Source: Dokdonella_A sp966248875 (GTDB lineage Bacteria > Pseudomonadota > Gammaproteobacteria > Xanthomonadales > Rhodanobacteraceae). Taken from it: DNA of 12,639 nucleotides. Of this stretch, positions 1-5,864 are shown piece after piece. Within the stretch, counting starts at the first letter, position 1. Each line of letters starts with the position of its first letter. Both the position numbers and the translations under genes were made by a program. The stretch spans positions 1 through 12,639 of the forward strand of contig CBINBI010000088.1 in the NCBI GenBank assembly GCA_966248875.1, given 5' to 3'. Below the pieces are notes generated by a model. That model searched no databases. It was not told the origin of the DNA and worked only from the letters and a program-made list of their open reading frames with translations.

Positions 1-119
1 GCGCTGAGCGCGGCCTCTTCCGTCCGCCCTCCGCCGCGTCACAGAGGGAACCCAAAGCAAAAGCGTTTGTTCTTCCCGGGTTCCCTCTCGGCAGCGGCGA
101 GCGGGCGAAGGATCAGCCC

Positions 120-252
120 GAAAGGGCACGCGCAGGATGCGCGTGCGTTCGCTGTCAGTACAGGGACGTACGGTCAGCGAACTCCGTAGCCCGCTCGCAT
201 AGTTTGCCGGGCGCGGAAGCCCGGCAAACCGCGGCCGCGAGGGTGCCCTTTC
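120..252. repeat. Long-range inverted repeat enclosing three hairpins
   Basis: GAAAGGGCAC at 120-129 pairs perfectly with GTGCCCTTTC at 243-252. Inside are stems at 126-146, 147-182 and 202-229, so a transcript could fold as a branched, cloverleaf-like structure. The 126-146 stem shares bases 126-129 with the closing stem, so the two cannot form completely together. No function is known to me. It could be a mobile palindromic (REP-like) unit or a structured RNA. Confidence 0.55.
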
Positions 253-257
253 TCTTG

Positions 258-291
258 GTGACTTCTCTTTGGGCAAGCAAAGAGAAGTCAC
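258..291. repeat. Perfect 14-bp stem hairpin
   Basis: GTGACTTCTCTTTG (258-271) is followed by a six-base loop and its exact reverse complement (278-291). There is no T-tract on either side that would make it an intrinsic terminator. It resembles the 'AAAGAGAAGTCAC'-type repeats seen many times in xanthomonad and related genomes. Recognition of the family is from memory. Confidence 0.75.
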
Positions 292-484
292 TCGTCGGCC
301 ATGGATGGCCGACGAAAAAACACAAGGACGTGAGTCGGCTAACGCGATAGCGCAACAAACCAAAAACAAAGGCACTGGGTCCCCGCCTCCGCGGGAACGA
401 CGGAATGAAGGACGATGCCGCGCTTTTGCTCTTACCTCTCCCGGAGGGTGTCAAAAACCCGGGACGCAAAGTCCGCAAAAACCC

Positions 485-1330
485 TTACCCCTCCGGCGGC
501 AGCGAAACCTGCCCCCCGACACCGCGCTGCTGGATTTCCCCGCCTCCGCTCGATTTCGAGCCGACAGTGAAATTTCCCTTCACGCCGTCGGCCGAGATGT
601 CGCCGGAGCCGTCGACGCCGACGGCTGCATCGTGTCCGATGTCGATGAACACGATATCGCCCGAGCTGTCGCGGTCGACGCGGGCGTCGCCTGCGATGTG
701 GCGCAGCGAGACGTCGCCGGAGCTGTCCTCCAGCACAGCGGCGGTGCCTTTCACGTCGTCGACGTTGATGTCGCCCGAGCTGTCGGAATGCACGGTTAAG
801 TCGCCGGCGATGCTGTGCACGTTGATGTCGCCGGACGTGTCCGTCACTTCGACCGCGCCGGCGAGATCGTGCAGTCGGATGTCGCCGGAGCTGTCCTTGA
901 GCTCGAGCCCGTTCGCGAGGCCGGAGACTTCGAGATCGCCCGACGAATCGCGCAGTTCGAGCCGGAGGCCCGCGGGCATGCGCACCGTTACGTCCATGTA
1001 CGCGTAATCGCCCCCGAAGATGCTCCAGTTGTGTCCTTCGTCGGGGATGCGCGTGCCGATCGTCGACGTCGAGCCCTCGCGCTGCTGCATGAGCTGGATA
1101 CCCGCGAGCACGCCCTCGTCGCTGGCGCAGGCCTTGCCGCGCACCTCGATCCTGGCGAGCCCGGGCACGCCTTCGACGACGAGGTCGCCGGCGCCGGTGT
1201 CGAGCTTGAGCAGGTTCAAGCCCTCGGCGTCGACATCCAGCGAGCGGTCGGCGCGGAACTCGCAGTCATTGTCGGCGACCGCCGCGAGCGGTAGGGCGGT
1301 CAGGATAACGGACAGGGCAGCGCGCAGCAT
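485..1330 (-). CDS. Exported DUF4097-like repeat protein
   Basis: The protein has 281 residues. Residues 1-19 are a signal peptide (hydrophobic core, then AVA before Asp-Asn), so it is probably exported to the periplasm or beyond. After a non-repeated N-terminal part (about 20-125) come seven repeats of 18-19 residues with the core D(S/T/G)SGD(I/L/V), starting near residues 128, 146, 164, 183, 202, 221 and 240. This pattern is typical of the DUF4097 ('putative adhesin') beta-solenoid family, in which each repeat supplies a coil. Cys23 and Cys68 lie in the mature part and could form a disulfide. There is no C-terminal anchor or membrane segment. The ATG is supported by a GGAGGA six bases upstream. 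It lies 72 bp downstream of the beta-helix gene on the same strand, so the two may be cotranscribed. The biochemical role is unknown and the adhesin label is only a family name. Confidence 0.85.
   Translation of the reverse strand: MLRAALSVILTALPLAAVADNDCEFRADRSLDVDAEGLNLLKLDTGAGDLVVEGVPGLARIEVRGKACASDEGVLAGIQLMQQREGSTSTIGTRIPDEGHNWSIFGGDYAYMDVTVRMPAGLRLELRDSSGDLEVSGLANGLELKDSSGDIRLHDLAGAVEVTDTSGDINVHSIAGDLTVHSDSSGDINVDDVKGTAAVLEDSSGDVSLRHIAGDARVDRDSSGDIVFIDIGHDAAVGVDGSGDISADGVKGNFTVGSKSSGGGEIQQRGVGGQVSLPPEG
557..949 (-). repeat. Tandem 54/57-bp coding repeats (SSGD repeats)
   Basis: This is the DNA of the seven SSGD repeats in the DUF4097-like gene. On the plus strand, variants of GATGTCGCCGGAGCTGTCC recur at 54- or 57-bp spacing, for example near 596, 714, 768, 823 and 877. 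The near-identical segments could allow recombination that changes the copy number. Confidence 0.7.
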
Positions 1331-1335
1331 GCGAA

Positions 1336-1341
1336 TCCTCC
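1336..1341 (-). promoter_or_regulatory. Shine-Dalgarno of the DUF4097-like gene
   Basis: The minus strand reads GGAGGA-ttcgc-ATG, a near-consensus site that fixes the start at 1330. Confidence 0.8.
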
Positions 1342-1402
1342 GGTGGTGGAACCCCGATGAAATCCGATGCCGCGCGCCGGCGCAAGGTTTAACCTCGCTC
1401 GA

Positions 1403-2527
1403 TCAGGCTTCGAAACCGTCCGCGAAAATGCGGTCGCCGGCCGCGCTGCCGACTTCGACCGCGCCGCTGTCGCAGGCCGCTCCGAACGGCCGCGCGCCGC
1501 CGCGCTGATCGAACGGTTCCGGGCACGACGCCAGCGGCACGTGATCGATCGCGGGATTTCCGGCTTGCGGAGGCTGCGTCCGGGTCGGGCCGCCGTTGTC
1601 GCCGAGCGGCTGCATCGGCAGCGCCACGTTGTTGAGGTCACCGGGGCCGGTGAACGCGGCGCCGCAGTGCGTGTCGTCGCTGAGGTTGTAGCCGGCCGAT
1701 TCGATGACGCCGTCGCAGTTGCCCGTCGCGTTGCCGCTGAAGATCGAGTTGGCGACCGTCATGGCGTGGTCGAAGTTGCCGGCGTCCTTGTACACGCCCG
1801 CGCCGAAGACGGCCGTGTTGCCGGCCGCGGTGACGAAGACGAGCAGGGCATCGGCCGCATCCGTCTGGTAGATTGCACCGCCGCCGCCCGATGCCGTATT
1901 GGCGCTGAACGTCGAGTTCGTGACGGCGAGCGGCGCCTCGCTGTAGATCGCCGCACCGTTCGTGGCGCTGTTGCCGTCGAACGTACTGCCCGAAACGTCC
2001 AGCGAAGTGCCGAGATTGCTGATCGCGCCGCCGGACGAGGCCGACGCATTGCCGCTGAAAGTGCTGTCGATAACCGTCGCGGATCCGTAGTTCATCAGCG
2101 GGCTCTCCGACGAGGTGTTCTCCGCGAGCGTTACGCGGTCGAGTGTCAGCGTGCCGAAATTTTCGACCGCGTGAACGGCGTTGAACACGCCGTGTCGGAG
2201 CGTCAGGTTGCGCAGCGTGACTTGCGCGCTCGCGAACACCTGGAAGAACGCCGAAGAACCGCCGCCGTCGAACGTGATCCGGCCGCCGCCATCGATGACC
2301 ACGGTGTTCGCGATCGATTTGTAGCTGGTCACCGTGAACGTCGCCGTGCCGCAGTTGAACGTGATCGTGCCGCCGCCGCTGTTGTCGACCGCCGACAATG
2401 CGTTCGTGAAGCCGGCCTCGTTGCAGTTGCCCGGGCCGACCACGGCGTCGCTCGCATGGATACTCGCCGCCCAGCCCAGCAGGCCGGCAAGGATGCCGGC
2501 GCGTCCGATGTTTCCGATCCTGTACAT
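1403..2527 (-). CDS. Secreted parallel beta-helix protein with C-terminal IFADGFE tag
   Basis: The protein has 374 residues. A signal peptide covers about 1-25 (hydrophobic stretch, then SIHA before Ser-Asp). The body (about 55-310) has irregular repeats such as 'DSTFSGN', 'GSTFDGN', 'NSTFSAN' and 'NSIFSGN', the rungs of a right-handed parallel beta-helix (pectate-lyase-like fold). Residues 310-358 carry the signature of the 'choice-of-anchor Q' group: LGDNGGPT, AIDHV, FDQRGGARP, then ACDSGAVE. The last residues, DRIFADGFEA, form a short tag that I recall on many secreted proteins of Rhodanobacteraceae and relatives. Lys/Arg-rich or hydrophobic C-terminal anchors are absent. I chose the ATG at 2527, which has GGAGG eight bases upstream, over the in-frame ATG at 2548, which would precede the signal peptide with seven extra residues. 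The substrate or role is unknown, and no catalytic residues can be assigned. It could be an adhesin-like surface protein or a polysaccharide-binding protein. Export through a type II system is possible but unproven. Confidence 0.85.
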   Translation of the reverse strand: MYRIGNIGRAGILAGLLGWAASIHASDAVVGPGNCNEAGFTNALSAVDNSGGGTITFNCGTATFTVTSYKSIANTVVIDGGGRITFDGGGSSAFFQVFASAQVTLRNLTLRHGVFNAVHAVENFGTLTLDRVTLAENTSSESPLMNYGSATVIDSTFSGNASASSGGAISNLGTSLDVSGSTFDGNSATNGAAIYSEAPLAVTNSTFSANTASGGGGAIYQTDAADALLVFVTAAGNTAVFGAGVYKDAGNFDHAMTVANSIFSGNATGNCDGVIESAGYNLSDDTHCGAAFTGPGDLNNVALPMQPLGDNGGPTRTQPPQAGNPAIDHVPLASCPEPFDQRGGARPFGAACDSGAVEVGSAAGDRIFADGFEA

Positions 2528-2535
2528 GCCACTTC

Positions 2536-2540
2536 CCTCC
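2536..2540 (-). promoter_or_regulatory. Shine-Dalgarno of the beta-helix gene
   Basis: The minus strand has GGAGG eight bases before the ATG at 2527. This decides between that ATG and the upstream in-frame ATG at 2548. Confidence 0.7.
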
Positions 2541-2626
2541 CGATGCACTGTTCGCCCTCTGGCCGGGCCGTTCCTGTCCTTTCTTCATACGGAGAACGCC
2601 ACCGGAAACCGACATGCGACATCGCG

Positions 2627-3427
2627 TCAACCGATCGCCTTCTCCTCGGCCTTTGCCCGGTCCCACAACGCATCCTGCTCCTGCAGCGACTTGCCGGGAA
2701 GCGCCTCGCCCGCCTCTGCCGCGAGCGCTTCCATGCGCCGGAAGCGCCGCTCGAACTTCGCGTTCGCATGCCGCAGCGCGCGCGAGACGTCCACCCGTGC
2801 ATGGCGCGCGAGATTGACACAGACGAACAGCACGTCGCCGATCTCGTCATTGAGCCGATCGGGATCGGCACCGCGCGCGAACTCCGCGCGCACCTCGTCG
2901 AGCTCCTCGTGCAGTTTGGCGAACACCGGATCGACCGACGGCCAGTCGAAGCCGACCCGCGCGGCGCGCCGCTGCAGCTTGAGCGCGCGCTGCCATTCCG
3001 GCATGCCGCGCGAGATCCCTGCGAGCGCGCTCGTGTCGGCATCCCCTTTGGCGCTGCGCTCCTCGGCCTTGATGCGCTCCCATGCCTGGGTCTGCTCCTC
3101 GGCGCTGGCGAACGACGCGTCCGCGAACACGTGCGGATGCCGCGCAATCATCTTGCGGCAGATCGCCGCAACGACGTCGCCGAAATCGAAATACCCCGCC
3201 TCTTCGGCCATGCGCGCGTGGAACACCACCTGCAGCAGGAGATCGCCGAGCTCGTCGCAGAGCGCGCCGTAGTCGCGGCGGTCGATCGCGTCGGCGACTT
3301 CGTACGCCTCCTCGATCGTGTACGGCGCGATGGTGTCGAAGGTCTGCTCGAGATCCCACGGGCAGCCGCGCTCGTGATCGCGCAGCGTGGCCATGATGCG
3401 AAGCAACTCGTCGATCGTCGGTTTCAT
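2627..3427 (-). CDS. mazG: Nucleoside triphosphate pyrophosphohydrolase MazG
   Basis: MazG hydrolyses nucleoside triphosphates to the monophosphate and pyrophosphate in the cytoplasm, cleaning the nucleotide pool. In E. coli it also affects ppGpp levels. The 266 residues match the usual length of about 263. Two tandem MazG folds are visible. The first has the family hallmark CPWDLEQTFD (22-31), then IEEAYE (38-43) and DELGDLLLQ (58-66), whose Glu and Asp residues bind Mg2+. The second has EELDEV (174-179) and NDEIGDVLF (193-201). It follows cysQ on the same strand after an 80-bp gap that contains its own promoter-like sequence. Translation seems to start at the ATG at 3427 without a Shine-Dalgarno. 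The next gene, the beta-helix protein, is 99 bp downstream and functionally unrelated. Confidence 0.96.
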   Translation of the reverse strand: MKPTIDELLRIMATLRDHERGCPWDLEQTFDTIAPYTIEEAYEVADAIDRRDYGALCDELGDLLLQVVFHARMAEEAGYFDFGDVVAAICRKMIARHPHVFADASFASAEEQTQAWERIKAEERSAKGDADTSALAGISRGMPEWQRALKLQRRAARVGFDWPSVDPVFAKLHEELDEVRAEFARGADPDRLNDEIGDVLFVCVNLARHARVDVSRALRHANAKFERRFRRMEALAAEAGEALPGKSLQEQDALWDRAKAEEKAIG

Positions 3428-3433
3428 GCGCGA

Positions 3434-3442
3434 GTTATATCA
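3434..3442 (-). promoter_or_regulatory. Extended -10 element for a leaderless mazG mRNA
   Basis: The minus strand reads TGA-TATAAC followed by exactly six bases (TCGCGC) and the mazG ATG. A sigma70 -10 hexamer six bases before +1 would place transcription start on the A of the start codon. The TG one base upstream makes it an extended -10. No good -35 hexamer and no Shine-Dalgarno are visible. Confidence 0.55.
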
Positions 3443-3507
3443 CCGTCGCTGCCGCGGGATGCGGTGCGAAAGCGGCTTCTCCGGAACGCACCGGCGGCCG
3501 GACTCGC

Positions 3508-4311
3508 TTACAGGCCCGAGAACAGCGCCGACCAGTCCGCCGCGGGATCGCCGATCGCGACGAAATCCGGGTTGATCAGCGAATCGCGCGTGTTGTAGCG
3601 GAGCGGCTCGCCCCGCATGTCCAGCACGGCGCCGCCGGCCTCCTCCAGCACGCACTGTCCTGCCGCCGTGTCCCACTCCGACGTCGGCCCGAGACGGATG
3701 TAGAGATCGGCCTCCGCGACCGCGATGCGCAGGAACTTCAGCGACGAGCCGAGCGGCAGCTTCGCGCAATGGCCGAGGCGCGCGAGCAGCTCGGCTTCCT
3801 GCTCCGACGCGTGCGAGCGGCTGCCGGCGACGACGAGCGGCGACGAGCGTCTGCGCGTCGTCACGCGCCGCGCCTTTTCGCCGGGCCTGCCGATCCACGT
3901 GCCGCCGCCGCGCCACGCGGCGGCGAGCTCGCCGCCGACAGGCCGTTGCACGATGCCGAGCACCGGCCGGTGTTCCTCGATCAGCGCGATGTTGACTGTG
4001 AACTCTCCGTTGCGCTTGACGAATTCGCGCGTGCCGTCGAGCGGATCGACCAGCCAGTAACGCGACCAGCGCGCGCGGGCCGACCAGGCGATGCCGGCGG
4101 ATTCCTCGGACAGCACGGGCACGTCCGGCGTCAGCGCCGCGAGGCCCTCGACGATGATGTGATGCGAAGCGAGATCCGCGGCCGTCAGCGGCGAGCGGTC
4201 GTCCTTGTGCTCGACGGCGAATTCGGACTCGTAGACGTCGAGAATCGCCGCTGCCGCGCGCTCGGCGAGATGCGCCACCTGCGGCGCGAGCGCGGCGTGG
4301 TCGATGCTCAC
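3508..4311 (-). CDS. cysQ: 3'(2'),5'-bisphosphate nucleotidase CysQ
   Basis: CysQ removes the 3'-phosphate of PAP (adenosine 3',5'-bisphosphate), and PAPS in some members, during sulfate assimilation. It belongs to the Mg2+-dependent, Li+-sensitive inositol monophosphatase superfamily. The 267 residues contain DRSPLTAAD (38-46), LSEES (67-71), the metal site DPLDGTREF (89-97) followed by the CysQ-typical KRNGEFTVNIALI (99-111), and the second motif SEWDTAAG (211-218) with Asp214. I chose the GTG at 4311, which overlaps the nudE stop as GTGA. The longer open frame to 4428 lies inside nudE and adds no conserved sequence. The 4-bp overlap implies cotranscription and translational coupling with nudE. 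A general inositol monophosphatase is less likely given the REFVKRNGEF motif. Confidence 0.93.
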   Translation of the reverse strand: MSIDHAALAPQVAHLAERAAAAILDVYESEFAVEHKDDRSPLTAADLASHHIIVEGLAALTPDVPVLSEESAGIAWSARARWSRYWLVDPLDGTREFVKRNGEFTVNIALIEEHRPVLGIVQRPVGGELAAAWRGGGTWIGRPGEKARRVTTRRRSSPLVVAGSRSHASEQEAELLARLGHCAKLPLGSSLKFLRIAVAEADLYIRLGPTSEWDTAAGQCVLEEAGGAVLDMRGEPLRYNTRDSLINPDFVAIGDPAADWSALFSGL

Positions 4312-4868
4312 GGCTGGGGCCGGAAGCGACCGGCGAGGTATTCGCGAGCGATGAACAGCGCGGCGATCGAACGGCCCTCGGTGATGTCCGGTTGCTCGAG
4401 CAGCGTGTGCAGCTCCGACAGTCTCCACGGCACGATTTCGAGCTCTTCGGGCTCGTCGCCGGGCAGGCGCTCCTCGTAGAGATCGCGCGCGAGCACGACG
4501 TGCGTCATCGACGTCATGTAGGCGGGCGACAGCGAAAGATTCGCCAGCACGTGCAGTTGGCGCGCGCCATAGCCGATTTCCTCCTTGAGCTCGCGTTCTG
4601 CCCCCTGCTCGACCGTCTCGTCGCGATCGAGCCGGCCTTTCGGAAGGCCGAGCTCGTAGCGCCCCAGCCCCGCGCCGTATTCGCGCACGAGCAGCACGGT
4701 GTCGTCGTCCCGCATCGGCACCATGATCACGGCGCCGAGGCCCGAGCTCTTCAGGCGCTCATAGGTGCGGCGCTGACCGTTCGAGAATTCGAGATCTACT
4801 TCCTCCGTGCGCAGGAAGCGGCTCGTCGCGGTGGGGCGCGTCGCGTGGACGATCGGGGGCTTTCGCAT
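4308..4868 (-). CDS. nudE: ADP compounds hydrolase NudE (Nudix family)
   Basis: NudE hydrolyses ADP-ribose, NADH, Ap3A and related ADP-linked compounds to AMP plus the other half. The 186 residues equal the E. coli NudE length as I recall it. The Nudix box GX5EX7REUXEEXGU is complete at 78-100: Gly78, Glu84, Arg92-Glu93, Glu96-Glu97, Gly99. Ahead of it comes LGRYELGLPKG (68-78), and before that LEFSNGQRRTYERL (26-39), typical of the NudE/ADP-ribose pyrophosphatase N-terminal domain. The ATG at 4868 is chosen because the longer frame to 4973 is arginine-rich, runs into hisN and has no conservation signal. A TACAAT hexamer six bases upstream suggests a leaderless start. cysQ follows with a 4-bp overlap. 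Together they may recycle adenine nucleotides, but that link is an inference. Confidence 0.93.
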   Translation of the reverse strand: MRKPPIVHATRPTATSRFLRTEEVDLEFSNGQRRTYERLKSSGLGAVIMVPMRDDDTVLLVREYGAGLGRYELGLPKGRLDRDETVEQGAERELKEEIGYGARQLHVLANLSLSPAYMTSMTHVVLARDLYEERLPGDEPEELEIVPWRLSELHTLLEQPDITEGRSIAALFIAREYLAGRFRPQP

Positions 4869-4874
4869 GGAGCG

Positions 4875-4880
4875 ATTGTA
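4875..4880 (-). promoter_or_regulatory. -10 element for a leaderless nudE mRNA
   Basis: The minus strand reads TACAAT, six bases (CGCTCC), then ATG. Five of six positions match TATAAT, and the spacing puts +1 on the start codon. There is no Shine-Dalgarno. The expected -35 position (about 4898-4903) holds no TTGACA-like sequence but lies within a perfect palindrome. Confidence 0.55.
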
Positions 4881-4893
4881 GCGCCTGGGCGTC

Positions 4894-4905
4894 TGCGGGC
4901 CCGCA
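4894..4905. promoter_or_regulatory. 12-bp perfect palindrome over the nudE -35 position
   Basis: TGCGGGCCCGCA is self-complementary. A second, partly overlapping hairpin, CACGCC/GGCGTG, lies at 4904-4918. Both are between hisN and nudE. They could be an operator for the nudE-cysQ promoter or a GC-rich stem at the 3' end of the hisN transcript. No T-tract follows, so a classical terminator is unlikely. Confidence 0.35.
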
Positions 4906-4944
4906 CGCCGGCGGCGTGAATGAGCCGCGGCCGTTCGTCTCCGT

Positions 4945-5757
4945 CTATCTCTCGCCGCTGGCCCGCAGCACATCGAGAGCGCGCGCGTGCAAGGCCGGCG
5001 GTCCGGCCAGGGCGCTCGTCGTGCCGAGCCCGATGTCGCGGCCGTCGAGATCGGTGAACACGCCGCCGGCCTCGCGCACGATCAGCACCAGCGGCGCGAT
5101 GTCGAGGATGTTGAGGTCGGATTCGATGACGAGATCAATCGCACCGCGCGCAAGCAGGTGGTAGTGCAGGAAATCGCCGAAGCCGCGAGTGCGGCCGCTC
5201 CGGCGCACGAGGTCGGCGAGCGCGCTCCAGCGCGGGCCGGCCGCCAGCGATTTGAGGTTGCCGGTCGAGATCGCCGTGTCCGCGCCGAAATCGCTCGCGC
5301 CGGACACGCGCACGCGCGTAGCCGCCTTGCCCGCCGACGCGAAAAACGCGCCACCGCCACGTGTCGCCCACATGCGCTCGCCGTACGCGCCGGCCGCGGA
5401 GACGCCGACGACGATCTCGCCCGCATGCATCAGCGCGATCTGCGTGGAGAAGAACGGGTATCCCCGCACGAACGATTTGGTGCCATCGATCGGATCGATC
5501 AGCCAGAGAAACTCGCCATCGCCCTCGCGGCCTTCCTCCTCACCGAGAAATGCATGCTGCGGAAAGCGTTCGCCGAGCACGCGCTTGATCGCGGCCTCGG
5601 CCAGGCGATCCGCCTCGGTGACCGGCGTCGCATCCGCCTTCGCTTCGACTGTGAAATCGCGCGCATGAAAGCGCGGCAGCGTGATCGCCTCCGCCGCATC
5701 CGCGGCGCGTTGCGCGGCGTCGAGTGCGGCGGCGAGCTCGGTCGGGCTGAGTGACAT
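4945..5757 (-). CDS. hisN: Inositol monophosphatase-family protein, probable histidinol-phosphatase HisN
   Basis: The 270 residues carry the Mg2+-phosphatase motifs of the family: PVTEAD (45-50), LGEEEG (71-76), DPIDGTKSF (88-96) and LDIAPLVLIVREAGG (218-232) with Asp219. The DPIDGTKSFVRGYPFF sequence matches HisN-type histidinol-phosphatases better than CysQ or SuhB. HisN dephosphorylates L-histidinol phosphate in histidine synthesis, so the specific role is inferred from similarity. The usual Trp of the WD motif is Leu218 here. I chose the ATG at 5757 (MSLSP). The extra 37 codons to 5868 only translate the intergenic repeat. No Shine-Dalgarno is evident. It lies between the type II secretion operon and nudE, and no other his gene is in the window. 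An alternative is a phosphatase for another small phosphomonoester. Confidence 0.8.
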   Translation of the reverse strand: MSLSPTELAAALDAAQRAADAAEAITLPRFHARDFTVEAKADATPVTEADRLAEAAIKRVLGERFPQHAFLGEEEGREGDGEFLWLIDPIDGTKSFVRGYPFFSTQIALMHAGEIVVGVSAAGAYGERMWATRGGGAFFASAGKAATRVRVSGASDFGADTAISTGNLKSLAAGPRWSALADLVRRSGRTRGFGDFLHYHLLARGAIDLVIESDLNILDIAPLVLIVREAGGVFTDLDGRDIGLGTTSALAGPPALHARALDVLRASGER

Positions 5758-5764
5758 GGGCGTG

Positions 5765-5862
5765 AAGCCGGGGTTGGGGAGCGGATTCGGGATTGGTGAA
5801 GGCGGACACTGCGCGCGAACGTGCTCTACGATTCCCTGTTCTCCATTCCCTATTCCCTTGTT
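5765..5862. repeat. Intergenic GGGATT / ATTCCC repeat of xanthomonad type
   Basis: This lies between gspN and hisN. On the plus strand the left part is a G-rich run, GGGGTTGGGGAGCGGATTCG then GGATTGG (5772-5797). The right part is C-rich, with ATTCCC units recurring (CGATTCCCTGTTCTCCATT to CCCTATTCCC, 5829-5858). The two halves are imperfect inverted copies separated by about 30 bp. I recall very similar units between many genes in Xanthomonas, Stenotrophomonas and Lysobacter. It makes a spurious reading frame upstream of hisN. No transposase is associated. Confidence 0.6.
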
Positions 5863-5864
5863 AA

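Larger units (their letters stand above)
1..484. repeat. Non-coding, hairpin-rich intergenic repeat mosaic
   Basis: I see no convincing gene in this stretch. The short open frames across it have no ribosome binding site and no recognisable domain, and their peptides look like translated repeats. It holds several perfect inverted repeats: 43-53 with 78-88 (11 bp), 126-133 with 139-146 (8 bp), 147-154 with 175-182 (8 bp), 202-212 with 219-229 (11 bp), 258-271 with 278-291 (14 bp), and 293-302 with 305-314 (10 bp). A 10-bp pair at 120-129 and 243-252 encloses three of them. Around 382-395 there is a CCCGC/GCGGG element of the 'FPRRRGPS'-encoding repeat type common between genes in these bacteria. 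The nonamer CAAAAACCC occurs at 452-460 and 476-484. The left boundary is unknown because the window cuts it. Confidence 0.7.

Noticed and set aside
293..320. Intrinsic terminator from the CGTCGGCC hairpin followed by six A
   Set aside because: On the plus strand the tail is A, not T. On the minus strand the T-run comes before the stem. Neither orientation fits.
155..478. Small minus-strand gene of 107 codons
   Set aside because: The peptide (for example the FPRRRGPS stretch) is what common intergenic repeats encode when translated. There is no ribosome binding site, and the frame crosses several hairpins.
452..484. Terminator for the DUF4097-like gene
   Set aside because: On the minus strand there are T-runs (GGGTTTTTG twice), but the best stem is only about four base pairs. 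That is insufficient.
1332..1402. Promoter upstream of the DUF4097-like gene
   Set aside because: TTGCGC-N17-TTTCAT on the minus strand has right spacing but only three and four matches. This can occur by chance, and cotranscription with the beta-helix gene is as likely.
1367..3598. A 743-codon open frame on the plus strand
   Set aside because: It runs antisense across the beta-helix gene and mazG. It is rich in Arg, Ala and Val with no domain, which is typical of GC-rich shadow frames. mazG motifs on the other strand are unambiguous.
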